Below are positions 1 to 6,323 of a DNA stretch of 16,948 nt, in pieces. The DNA comes from Chloroflexota bacterium (lineage in GTDB: Bacteria > Chloroflexota > Anaerolineae > B4-G1). The translations under genes were made by a program, and so were the position numbers. Positions within the stretch are counted from its first letter, which is position 1. The number at the start of each line of letters is the position of its first letter. Under the pieces are notes generated by a model. The model saw only the letters and a program-made list of their open reading frames with translations, was not told where the DNA came from and ran no database searches. The stretch spans positions 1 through 16,948 of the forward strand of contig DSAR01000324.1 in assembly GCA_011046405.1 (NCBI GenBank), written 5' to 3'.

Positions 1-158
1 AACGCCGATTTTTGAGTCTTTATCTGCGGAAGTCTGCATCCGCTCCGCAGGAGCGTCATCTGCGTCCCACTTCTTTCAACTGCGTAAGTCCTATACGTAA
101 CACGTCAAACAGCCGCTTACGCGCGATTCGCGATCAGCGATCCCGCGATCCGCGTCAT
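1..158. other. Left-edge non-coding stretch, GATC/CGCG-rich
   Basis: This lies downstream of the stop codon of the minus-strand gene at 159-1265. It is rich in short self-complementary words (CGCGATTCGCG, GATCAGCGATC and CGCGATCCGCG around 121-155) that could fold, but no T-run follows on the minus strand, so I do not call a terminator. Open frames through it run antisense to, or out of frame with, the neighbouring gene and have no supporting features. Confidence 0.4.
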
Positions 159-1265
159 TTACGGACGACTCGGCCGCCGGGGGACCGGTCGCTGTAACCA
201 TTCGAGCGGCCCGATACGGTCCAGCATCAGGACGCCCGGCGCCACGTCGACCGACACCGGCCCGTAGCGATTGTCCAGCCCCTCGTTCGATTCCCGCACC
301 GCCCCGTACCAGAGCGGATCGTTCCACGAATCGGCGAAGGCGTACAATTGGTGCATGCGGCTCTCGACGAAGTAACCGGGCCACCGGGTATAATCCGGCT
401 CGTATCCCGCCCGCGAACTGAGCACGAGCGCTTCGCCCGGCGCCAATCCCTCCGCCAGGTACCAGGAGACGCCGAAACAGTGGGCCAGGTCCGAAGCACA
501 CAATTGATCCCAGGGCTGATTCGCCTGGGTCGGCGGCGGGTCGGGGTCGAAGTACAGGTCGACCCAGAAGGGCCCGGCTGCGGCGCTTCCCACGTTCGCC
601 ACCGCCACCGTCACGGTGACCGGCTCGCCCGTGGCCGGATTGGCCGGTTCGACCGTCAACGCCGTGACCCGCAGGTCCGGCAGTGGCGGGTAGTTGCGCA
701 TCACCAACGGCAGGTAACACACCGCCCCCGGATTCACCTCCGTCGTCGTGCACCGCTCCACCTGTTGGCCGTCCCACGCGAGATAGGCGCAATTCTCGAG
801 CGACCAGGCCATCGAGCCGGCCGTCACCTGCACCGAGAAGGTGGTGGTGATGCGGTCGCCGGTCGCGAAATCCTCCTGCCAAATTTCGGGCAGGGTGCAG
901 GATTGATCGCTCTCGCCGGGCCGGCGGTAGCGGCAACTGCCGGGCACGTAGGTGGCACCGTTCGGTATCGGGTCCGTAAGAAGCACACCGGTGATGGCGT
1001 CGCCGCCGTTCACCGCCACGATGGTATAGGTGATCGTGTCGCCGGCGTCAGCCGATTCTGGACCGGTCTTATAGGACTGATCGAAATCAGGCACCTGGAA
1101 CAGGCCCTGGGCCAGGGCCTGAGAGGGGGCCCATGATGGGCCCCCTCTTGGGGCCTGATTCAGAACGACGAGCAGGACCAGCGCCGACGCGCCGGCCACG
1201 ATGAGGGCAGTCGCAAGAAACTTTATTGGTTTCGAGGAGCAAGCGCCGCGATCTCTTATCTTCAT
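159..1265 (-). CDS. Secreted/anchored DUF11 + CARDB-like domain protein
   Basis: A 368-residue exported protein of unknown function. Residues 1-14 are basic and 15-36 form one hydrophobic helix (signal peptide or anchor). Residues 38-57 are a Gly/Pro/Ala linker. Residues 58-180 look like a DUF11 (Ig-like) module with 'GDTITYTIVAVNGG' and cysteines 111, 123, 159 and 172. 'YLPLVMR' follows at 184-190. Residues 194-340 resemble a CARDB-type beta-sandwich ('PDLRVTALTVEPANP'). ATG at 1263-1265 is preceded by AAAGGGG. It sits 54 nt downstream of the small HTH gene on the same strand and is probably co-transcribed with it. The DUF11 part is paralogous to that of the protein at 2258-4531. Two perfect palindromes at 1101-1148 encode the linker. 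Family assignment is from motif recognition; an adhesive or envelope role is inferred. Confidence 0.8.
   Translation of the reverse strand: MKIRDRGACSSKPIKFLATALIVAGASALVLLVVLNQAPRGGPSWAPSQALAQGLFQVPDFDQSYKTGPESADAGDTITYTIVAVNGGDAITGVLLTDPIPNGATYVPGSCRYRRPGESDQSCTLPEIWQEDFATGDRITTTFSVQVTAGSMAWSLENCAYLAWDGQQVERCTTTEVNPGAVCYLPLVMRNYPPLPDLRVTALTVEPANPATGEPVTVTVAVANVGSAAAGPFWVDLYFDPDPPPTQANQPWDQLCASDLAHCFGVSWYLAEGLAPGEALVLSSRAGYEPDYTRWPGYFVESRMHQLYAFADSWNDPLWYGAVRESNEGLDNRYGPVSVDVAPGVLMLDRIGPLEWLQRPVPRRPSRP
1101..1148. repeat. Two adjacent perfect palindromes inside a CDS
   Basis: Bases 1101-1121 are an inverted repeat with 10-bp arms (CAGGCCCTGG) around one base. Bases 1122-1148 are another with 13-bp arms (AGAGGGGGCCCAT) around one base. 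Both are GC-rich and fall in codons for the linker between the membrane segment and the DUF11 domain of the gene at 159-1265. In RNA they would form very stable hairpins about 120-165 nt after the start codon. Confidence 0.85.
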
Positions 1266-1319
1266 ACGAACCCCTTTCTTTCACGCGCACTCTAACGGAA
1301 TCGTAACAGGATGAGCAAC

Positions 1320-1532
1320 TCATATATCGAGGAGATCCTCATCCCATGGCGAGGCGCCATCCCCGGATTTGAAGGCCCGGTCAATCATCCCTCTCTTGAA
1401 TCGCCACGCCCGTCCCATCTTGGCGGCCGGTATCTTCCCCGCGCGCGCCAGCCGGTAGACCGTGGCGACGTCCAACCTCAGGTACTGCGCAACCTCTTGA
1501 GCTGTCATAATCTGATCCTGCGGCATATCCAT
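1320..1532 (-). CDS. Small excisionase/MerR-type helix-turn-helix protein
   Basis: A 70-residue DNA-binding protein of the excisionase family (HTH_17-like). 'MTAQEVAQYLRLDVATVY' (residues 9-26) is the helix-turn-helix, and 'AGKIPAAKMGRAWRFKRGMID' makes up the usual wing with its K-x-G-R-x-W-R-F signature; an acidic tail follows. ATG at 1530-1532 was chosen because AAGGAGGG lies 6-7 nt upstream. A longer in-frame version would start at a TTG inside the promoter and lacks a ribosome site. No integrase or phage gene is adjacent, so it is more likely a small regulator than a recombination directionality factor. The gene just downstream encodes the secreted protein at 159-1265 and may be co-transcribed or controlled by it; that link is inference. 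Confidence 0.88.
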   Translation of the reverse strand: MDMPQDQIMTAQEVAQYLRLDVATVYRLARAGKIPAAKMGRAWRFKRGMIDRAFKSGDGASPWDEDLLDI

Positions 1533-1727
1533 TTCAATCCCTCCTTGCCAGCTCACCCTGGCTCTGCTCAAACACCCATAACACGACTTACAAGAACTCA
1601 TCCAGGCGAGTCCAACCGGCCCCGCCCAATACTGTGCAATAAAATGAATTACCGGTCTATCCGATGTCGCAACACTTTCAAGAGCGTTTGCCTCGCTTCT
1701 TGCGTATCTTGCACCCCTCACCTGGAT

Positions 1728-1757
1728 ATTATACCACAAAAAGCGACGCTAAAGATT
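1728..1757 (-). promoter_or_regulatory. Extended -10 promoter for the HTH gene
   Basis: The minus strand reads TGGTATAAT, a perfect -10 hexamer (1728-1733) with the extended TGn motif. No good -35 box is present at 16-18 bp spacing (ATCTTT at best). Transcription would start near 1720, leaving a ~190-nt leader before the HTH gene. Confidence 0.6.
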
Positions 1758-1844
1758 GCGATTTCGTTGCAATCATCGCCTTTTAATTGTCCAATTGACT
1801 TTATGATGCAAAGTTATGTGCAAAAAGCAGCCGTTCTGGGCGTA

Positions 1845-1958
1845 GTGACCGTTCAGGCCATGGGAGCATTGGACACAGATTTCCACAGATTCACACAGAT
1901 CGAGGCCATCAAGCAGGCCTTACTTGGCACTTGATGGAAAAAACCCGTGCAATCTGTC
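1845..1958. repeat. Truncated copy A of a dispersed palindromic element
   Basis: It is nearly identical to 8075-8195. Both start GT(G/A)ACCGTTCAGGCCA, continue with CACAGATT-type repeats, and share a loop 'gaggccatcaagcaggcc...' that differs at only one base over about 42. Similarity ends after CAATCTGT near 1958, so the right inverted repeat (CCTGAACGCTTAC in the full copy) is missing and no flanking duplication is left. The core CCATCAAG...CTTGATGG forms its own 8-bp stem. Confidence 0.8.
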
Positions 1959-1982
1959 TGATGGTGGGGCAAAAGTGCGTCG

Positions 1983-1997
1983 CACCTGAGTAGATAC
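1983..1997. repeat. Isolated inverted-repeat end resembling the MITE termini
   Basis: CACCTGAGTAGATAC read on the other strand is GTATCTACTCAGGTG, which agrees with the terminal repeat GTATCTTCTCAATAA of the elements at 7566 and 7955 at 10 of the first 11 positions. No matching left end was found nearby, so this is a probable remnant. The adjoining GTGCGTCGCAC is a small palindrome. Confidence 0.4.
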
Positions 1998-2137
1998 CTT
2001 TGCTTTTGCTAAAGGGACGAGGCGAGAGAATTGGGGGGCGTGGCTATTCTTCACCACAGATACTTTTAGTAGTGACGAGGGTGCTTCGATGTCTGCTCGT
2101 GACCGAAGTCTTGGTGTCCTTATTGGCGCTTCATTAC

Positions 2138-2225
2138 CCGACATCTCTGGATCACGAATGGACGAATTGTGAAAAACATTCGTGAAATTCGTTTGTTCGC
2201 GTGATTCGTGATCCAAAGATGTCGG
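2138..2225. repeat. 88-bp imperfect palindrome with CACGAAT arms
   Basis: The 22-bp arms CCGACATCTCTGGATCACGAAT and ATTCGTGATCCAAAGATGTCGG are complementary except at one base and enclose a 44-nt loop that also contains ACGAATT/AATTCGT pairs. It starts 33 bp beyond the stop of the gene at 2258-4531, so in the minus-strand transcript it would form a large 3' hairpin without a T-run. The sequence style resembles the element at 7721-7810. Confidence 0.75.
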
Positions 2226-2257
2226 CGGCGGGAGCAGGGGAGAAATGCCTCGTTCTG

Positions 2258-4531
2258 CTACCGGTCTTGCACCGGCCGCGCAGGCTGGCCTGCATACCAG
2301 GCCGCCGCTTGGCTGAGCCGTTGATTCGCCATGGCGGTGCTGGGTTGTTGGACCGGCTCTCCATCCTGCACCACACTGACGAGCGCGCTGGCGATGCTGG
2401 GGATCCACACCCGGTCTGTCACCGGGTCGATGGCGATGCCCCACTTGGGATAATGGGCCAGGTCGATGGCGACACCCAATTGGAACGTCTGGGCCACGTC
2501 GGCCGACACCGACGGGCCCAGCGTCGGCCAGCCGTGGGGGATCAACAGCGCCTGATCCTCCCCGTCCGGTTCGGCGCTGGAGGTGACCAGCCACAGATGC
2601 CCCTCCGAACCCAGGCCTGGATTTATCGCCAGCACCAGCAGGGGGATGTTCCGCCCATCGTCGCGCCGGAGATCGATCCTGTCCAACACCTCCTCCGTCT
2701 GCCCATCAATGACAGAGAGGTAGCCCTCGTGCACACTGGCAGCGTAGATCAAGTTGCGCGAGACGTCGAGCGTCACACCAAAAGCGTCGAACAGGCCAGT
2801 GCCCACCCGGTGCGTCTGGTGCGTCTCGCCGTCGATCACCGTCATGTGACCGTGAATCGCGTGATTGGGCACGTAGACCCGATTGATGACCGGGTTGACG
2901 GCGATCTGACCGGGGTCCTGGACGTCGACGAGCGTGCGTTCGTAACCCGGATTGCCGGCCCGGTACACGTTGACCGTCCCGCCCTCGTAATTGGTGGTGA
3001 CGTAGACCATATCGTTGGCCGGATTGTAGGCCACGTATTTCGGCCCACCGCCGGCTGGCAGGTCGGCGATCTGCTGGTAGGTCGCGCCGTCCAACACCGC
3101 CACGCGATCGGCCGCCAGGCGCGAGACCCAGATGCGGTCCCGGCCCGCGTCGTAGGCCACGTCGAAGGCGGAGGAAAGGGCGATCTCCCGCAACACAGCG
3201 TAGCTATCGGCGTCGATCACCGTGACCCCATTGGCGTGGGCCACGAAGACCCGCCGTCCCGCTGCGTCCACGGCGAGCGAGTTGGCCGGCCCACCAACGC
3301 CGATCTCGGCGTCGAGATAAGGATAATAACTCTTGATCTCCTCCGCCGTATACCCACGCATCACCAGCGGCAGGTAGGTCGAATAAAGAATCCGGTTGAC
3401 GATGCTCGTGGTGCACAGGCGCTGCTGGCCGTCAGGCCAATCGAGCATCGCGCAATTGATCAACGGCCAGTTCATCGAACCAGCCATCACCCGGACGGCG
3501 AAAGTGGTCGTGATCCGGTCGCCGGGATTGAAATCCGCCTGCCACATTTGATCCAACGGGCCGCAGGTCTGGGGCGCGTCGCCGGTTCGCCAGTAGGTGC
3601 AACTGTCGGGTATGTATTGAGACGTATAGGGCAGGTTGTCGAAGAGAGTCACGTCGGCCACCGGCCCGCCGGTGTTCACGACGACGATGGTGTAGGTTAT
3701 GATCTCGTCGGTCTGGACCGTTTGAGGCGCGCTCTTGTAGGAGGACGTGAAATCGGCCGCAGCGACAGAGACGGTCGTCGTCAGCGTACTGCTATCGCTG
3801 GCCGCGCCCGACGCCGCCGAAAGGGCGGTGAGGACGCTCGCGGCCTGCTGGCCGACCTCGGCCGTCGTCGAGATGCGCACCGAAACGGTCACCGGGGCGA
3901 CCCCACCTGGCGGCAACGTGGCGCTTCGGGTGGGAAACACCGAAACGGTCCACGGCTCCCCAGACCAGGCCTGGGTCAGATCGAAGCTATCGGCCACGTC
4001 GCCCGTGTTGGATAGGGTCAGCGTGTAAGTCACCACCTCGCCGGCCGCTCCCCGCTGGGCGTCTGCAGGCGGCGCCAGGGCGACGCGATAGGTGGGCGTA
4101 AAGGGGTCGCCGGTGCTGGCGATCGTATGTGTGGCGGTGACCTGGCTGCAGCCATTCGCGCCCGTCACCAGCACGGTATACGTCCCGCTGACGACGAAGG
4201 TGTGATAGGCCGGATTGCCGGCGCCGCTGGGCGCGCCTGATGGTGCGCCATCCCCCCAATGCCAGGCGTAGTCGACCGGCCCGCTGCCCGCCGGGACGAC
4301 GCCCGTAAACGTCACCGTCTGGGTCGTGGTCGGCGTCGCGGGACTCCAGGTAAAATCGATGCCCTCGAGCGGCGCACAATCGGCCGCCTTGCCAATCATG
4401 ACCTCGTGGGGCGCGGCCAACGTGTGGCCCTGCCACGCCTCGAAAGAGGGTAACAACCAGGCCATCCCCAGCAGACCCAAGAACACACATAATGCAATAA
4501 TAAGAACTCGCCTTACAATTTGCTCTTTCAT
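2258..4531 (-). CDS. Exported PKD/DUF11 protein with a C-terminal YncE-like beta-propeller
   Basis: A 757-residue surface or secreted protein of unknown role. Residues 8-27 are a signal/anchor helix. Residues 55-138 form a PKD-like domain ('YAWHWGDG', 'GTYTVLVTGANG'). Residues 160-255 resemble a NEW3/Ig-like domain ('YTLTLSNTGDVADSFDL'). Residues 260-380 are a DUF11 module with cysteines 311, 323, 360 and 373. 'YLPLVMR' is at 386-392. Residues 402-740 are YncE/NHL-like propeller repeats ('RRVFVAHANGVTVIDADSY', 'NRVYVPNHAIHGHMTVIDG', 'DRVWIPSIASALVSVV'). ATG at 4529-4531 has GGAGG six nt upstream; an in-frame start at 4576 has no such site. Its own promoter is likely at 4611-4616. Extracellular display or ligand binding is inferred from domains only; no catalytic motif is visible. 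Confidence 0.85.
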   Translation of the reverse strand: MKEQIVRRVLIIALCVFLGLLGMAWLLPSFEAWQGHTLAAPHEVMIGKAADCAPLEGIDFTWSPATPTTTQTVTFTGVVPAGSGPVDYAWHWGDGAPSGAPSGAGNPAYHTFVVSGTYTVLVTGANGCSQVTATHTIASTGDPFTPTYRVALAPPADAQRGAAGEVVTYTLTLSNTGDVADSFDLTQAWSGEPWTVSVFPTRSATLPPGGVAPVTVSVRISTTAEVGQQAASVLTALSAASGAASDSSTLTTTVSVAAADFTSSYKSAPQTVQTDEIITYTIVVVNTGGPVADVTLFDNLPYTSQYIPDSCTYWRTGDAPQTCGPLDQMWQADFNPGDRITTTFAVRVMAGSMNWPLINCAMLDWPDGQQRLCTTSIVNRILYSTYLPLVMRGYTAEEIKSYYPYLDAEIGVGGPANSLAVDAAGRRVFVAHANGVTVIDADSYAVLREIALSSAFDVAYDAGRDRIWVSRLAADRVAVLDGATYQQIADLPAGGGPKYVAYNPANDMVYVTTNYEGGTVNVYRAGNPGYERTLVDVQDPGQIAVNPVINRVYVPNHAIHGHMTVIDGETHQTHRVGTGLFDAFGVTLDVSRNLIYAASVHEGYLSVIDGQTEEVLDRIDLRRDDGRNIPLLVLAINPGLGSEGHLWLVTSSAEPDGEDQALLIPHGWPTLGPSVSADVAQTFQLGVAIDLAHYPKWGIAIDPVTDRVWIPSIASALVSVVQDGEPVQQPSTAMANQRLSQAAAWYAGQPARPVQDR

Positions 4532-4610
4532 CCCAAACCTCCATCCCACGTCAATCTCTTGATCAGGCCGAAACATCGAAAATGATGCGATAACTATCTA
4601 TTACAATAAC

Positions 4611-4616
4611 ATTATA
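4611..4616 (-). promoter_or_regulatory. Probable -10 element for the propeller protein gene
   Basis: The minus strand reads GTAGTATAATG, with TATAAT at 4611-4616. The -35 position at 17-bp spacing is AT-rich but not consensus. The predicted leader is about 73 nt. Confidence 0.45.
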
Positions 4617-4675
4617 CTACATCTGGCCGCTTATAGTTTTTCACTTTCATTTCAAATTTATTTCGATTCTCATCG

Positions 4676-4695
4676 TCCTCCTCCTCCTCCTCCTC
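4676..4695. repeat. (TCC)n trinucleotide tract
   Basis: Six and two-thirds units of TCC in the intergenic region between the propeller gene promoter and the tRNA terminator. It is non-coding, and the length may vary between strains. Confidence 0.9.
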
Positions 4696-4701
4696 AATAA
4701 C

Positions 4702-4745
4702 AAAACAAAAAAGCGCCGATCTCAGAAATTTTCTGAGATCGGCGC
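4702..4745 (-). terminator. Intrinsic terminator after the tRNA genes
   Basis: A 16-bp perfect inverted repeat (GCGCCGATCTCAGAAA, 4713-4728 with 4730-4745) is followed on the minus strand by TTTTTTGTTTTG (4701-4712). It ends transcription from tRNA-His and tRNA-Arg and insulates the propeller gene. Confidence 0.9.
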
Positions 4746-4815
4746 GCCAGAGACTTGCAACTTATTGACGGATGGAGTACACTATAGGCGGCTCCTTCGA
4801 ACGGGCCAAAAGAAA

Positions 4816-4889
4816 TACCCCCGGTGCGATTTGAACGCACAACCTGCGGATTCGAAGTCCGACGCTCTATCCAATTGAGCTACGGGGGC
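4816..4889 (-). tRNA. tRNA-Arg(TCG)
   Basis: A 74-nt cloverleaf. The acceptor GCCCCCG pairs with CGGGGGT, the D-arm is GCTC/GAGC, the anticodon stem has four good pairs (the outermost is a mismatch), the loop is CTTCGAA, and the T-arm is GTGCG-TTCAAAT-CGCAC. The anticodon TCG lies at 4853-4855. The 3' CCA is not encoded and must be added after transcription. It is 56 nt downstream of tRNA-His and shares its terminator. Confidence 0.95.
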
Positions 4890-4900
4890 GGGGCGAGCAC

Positions 4901-4934
4901 CCGGCTATAATTAAAGCCGGATTTTCATCCGGCT
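4901..4934 (-). promoter_or_regulatory. Overlapping alternative hairpins in the tRNA spacer
   Basis: On the minus strand AGCCGGAT-GAAA-ATCCGGCT (4934-4915) forms an 8-bp stem with a GAAA loop. The same CCGGCT can instead pair with AGCCGG at 4906-4901. The two stems are mutually exclusive. A short TTTAATTAT follows the first, so it could be a weak terminator or a processing structure. Confidence 0.45.
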
Positions 4935-4945
4935 CGGTGGTCTAG

Positions 4946-5019
4946 GGTGAGTGATGGGATTCGAACCCACAATCTCCTGGGCCACAACCAGGTGCCTTAA
5001 CCCTTAGGCCACACCCACC
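4946..5019 (-). tRNA. tRNA-His(GTG)
   Basis: The cloverleaf includes the extra 5' G (position -1, base 5019) that pairs with C73, the hallmark of tRNA-His. The acceptor is GTGGGTG/CACTCAC with one G-T pair, the anticodon stem is CCTGG/CCAGG, the anticodon GTG lies at 4983-4985, and the T-arm is GTGGG-TTCGAAT-CCCAT. The 3' CCA is not encoded. It is the first gene of a two-tRNA unit driven by the promoter at 5033-5061. Confidence 0.96.
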
Positions 5020-5032
5020 TCGTACGAACAGC

Positions 5033-5061
5033 ATTTTACCACAAAATAGATAAAGGAGCAA
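5033..5061 (-). promoter_or_regulatory. Promoter for the tRNA-His/tRNA-Arg unit
   Basis: The minus strand shows TTGCTC (5056-5061), a 17-bp spacer and TAAAAT (5033-5038) with an upstream TGG extension. The tRNA 5' end is 14 nt further on. The -35 box coincides with the ribosome site of the divergent plus-strand gene at 5065. Confidence 0.6.
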
Positions 5062-5064
5062 GCG

Positions 5065-5571
5065 ATGGGAATTCAAGCGCTACCGACTCAAAAACAGGAG
5101 GTGCAGGTACTGACGACTCACTTCCAATTCAGGGGTCAGTTGGAATCGATCGGCCCGGCGGGCAACTATCTCAACAACCCGAGCCGTCAAAGTCTCTCCC
5201 TCTACGACGCCCAGATCACGCCTCTCGCGTCCAACAGCCCGCTCAAGGCTTTCTCACGTCCTCACGTGATCCTGCTGAAGTCCCAAATCGTCTTCCTGTA
5301 CTTCCCCGCGAAAGAGGTTCGAGAGACCGTCCCAACCTTTCCCCGGCGCGAGTTGCTGATGAGCTACACGCCCATTGCTGTGTGTCGCGGCTATTTCCAC
5401 ATGCCAGCCGAAGCAAAATTGACCGATTTTCTCAGTGTGGTCCCCAGCGAGCTCATTCCCATCACCGAAACGCACCTGTTCCCGTTCGCCGAACTACCCG
5501 CGCCCTTCCCCAAAGAGCCTGAACTGCTGCTGGTGGGACGGACGTTTTTACAATTTTATCATCCTATGTGA
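5065..5571 (+). CDS. Unrecognised protein with two copies of one domain
   Basis: 168 residues, soluble, no signal peptide or membrane helix, and the only plus-strand gene here. I do not recognise a named family with certainty. The protein appears to be an internal duplication: residues 18-81 and 105-167 share R-G near the start, a central S-x-x-L with nearby prolines, a late run of hydrophobic strand residues (HVILLKSQIVFLYFP and ELLLVGRTFLQFYHP) and a final aromatic-x-P. It is probably two related beta-rich domains. ATG at 5065 has AAGGAG (5053-5058) six bases upstream. The stop overlaps the stop of the convergent methyltransferase gene by 8 nt. Its promoter must lie in or very near the tRNA-His gene; none was clear. 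Composition is like its neighbours. Confidence 0.8.
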   Translation: MGIQALPTQKQEVQVLTTHFQFRGQLESIGPAGNYLNNPSRQSLSLYDAQITPLASNSPLKAFSRPHVILLKSQIVFLYFPAKEVRETVPTFPRRELLMSYTPIAVCRGYFHMPAEAKLTDFLSVVPSELIPITETHLFPFAELPAPFPKEPELLLVGRTFLQFYHPM

Positions 5572-6229
5572 TCGGGTTACCGGTCACGATCATCACCTCG
5601 CTCCGGCCCGCTCGCTCGCGGACGATAGTCGGAGCAAACCCGGCCTGGGTCATCGCCCTCTCGACCTCGTCTAAAAAGCCCTGGCGCTGGCCCGTGATCA
5701 CGTACAGACCCTCGATGAGACGGGAAAGCAGGTCATGGCCCTTCAGACGAGCCTCGACGACGACGAACAGACGCCCTCCCGGCCGCAAAACGCGCGCCGT
5801 CTCTCGCAGGGTAGCGGGATCGACGATGAATTCGGTGGGAAAAGTCGCCAGGACGCTATCGAAGCAGGCCCCCCGAAAGGGGAGTGCCTGCGCCCGGCCC
5901 CGTAGCAAAGGGGCCGCCAATTCTCCTTCAGGCACGCTGGCAATCCCGGTCTCTAACAACCGGCGTCGGGCCAGCCGCCCCATGTGGGGTGAAAGGTCCA
6001 ACCCCACCGGTGCCAGGCCCTGTTGCACCATCGCCGCCAACGTATGCCCCGGGCCATGGGCCAACTCCAGGATTCGCGCGCCCCGCAGGTGAGGGAGCGC
6101 CTGGCATCCCCAGGTCCGCCACTGCCCCAACGACACGGCCCAGGCCACACCATCGTAAGCCCAGGCAAATTCGTTATAGAGCAGCCGGAAGAGAAAACGC
6201 AGCAACCGCCGCCACATCCGTCGTGTCAC
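5564..6229 (-). CDS. Class I SAM-dependent methyltransferase (UbiE/Methyltransf_11-like)
   Basis: About 221 residues. Motif I is ILELAHGPGH, with G-x-G of the SAM loop near residues 57-62, followed by the acidic end of strand 2 in 'VGLDLSPHM', a 'RAQALPF..ACFDSVLATF' motif and 'ETARVLRPGGRLFVVVE', all typical of the Methyltransf_11 fold. The basic amphipathic N-terminus (RRMWRRLLRFLFRLLYN) may touch membranes. The substrate is unknown. GTG at 6227-6229 is preceded by AGAGGGGG; ATG at 6217 is the alternative. An in-frame TTG at 6319 is rejected because the terminator of the upstream gene would fall inside the coding sequence. It is convergent with, and overlaps by 8 nt, the gene at 5065. Confidence 0.85.
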   Translation of the reverse strand: MTRRMWRRLLRFLFRLLYNEFAWAYDGVAWAVSLGQWRTWGCQALPHLRGARILELAHGPGHTLAAMVQQGLAPVGLDLSPHMGRLARRRLLETGIASVPEGELAAPLLRGRAQALPFRGACFDSVLATFPTEFIVDPATLRETARVLRPGGRLFVVVEARLKGHDLLSRLIEGLYVITGQRQGFLDEVERAMTQAGFAPTIVRERAGRSEVMIVTGNPIT

Positions 6230-6261
6230 CCGATCCGTTTCCCCCTCTTTAAGCGCCTCAA

Positions 6262-6296
6262 AGAAAATTCCCCCGTCACGTGGCGTGCCGGGGGAA
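6262..6296 (-). terminator. Intrinsic terminator of the two-TM protein gene
   Basis: TTCCCCCG and CGGGGGAA (6268-6275 with 6289-6296) pair, and after a mismatch CACG/CGTG extends the stem around a three-base loop. On the minus strand AATTTTCTTT follows. It lies 28 nt after the stop at 6324 and separates that gene from the methyltransferase gene. Confidence 0.8.
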
Positions 6297-6323
6297 GAAA
6301 AAGCAAGGATCCGAATCAAAGAG

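Larger units (their letters stand above)
1533..2257. other. Gene-free, repeat-bearing intergenic region
   Basis: About 725 bp separate the propeller-protein gene (stop at 2258) from the HTH gene (start at 1532). The region holds the HTH-gene promoter and leader, a truncated copy of the 'cacagatt' palindromic element (1845-1958), an isolated inverted-repeat end at 1983-1997, and a 22-bp-arm palindrome at 2138-2225. From 2006 to 2137 I recognise nothing. Open frames here lack ribosome sites and run through repeats. Confidence 0.6.

Noticed and set aside
91..936. 281-codon minus-strand open frame
   Set aside because: It lies in another frame of the DUF11/CARDB gene at 159-1265, has an Arg/Gly/Ala-rich shadow composition and no ribosome site.
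1320..1532. Excisionase-like gene considered as evidence of a prophage or integrative element
   Set aside because: No integrase, phage or conjugation gene is near, and the tRNA genes show no att-like duplication; xerC is a housekeeping recombinase in its usual context.
2201..4015. 604-codon plus-strand open frame
   Set aside because: It is antisense to the well-supported propeller protein gene; its composition (Arg, His, Val, Gly, Asp) is typical of high-GC antisense frames and no domain is recognisable.
6230..6319. N-terminal extension of the methyltransferase from a TTG at 6319
   Set aside because: The segment contains a strong intrinsic terminator for the upstream gene and has no ribosome site; GTG at 6229 or ATG at 6217 is better.
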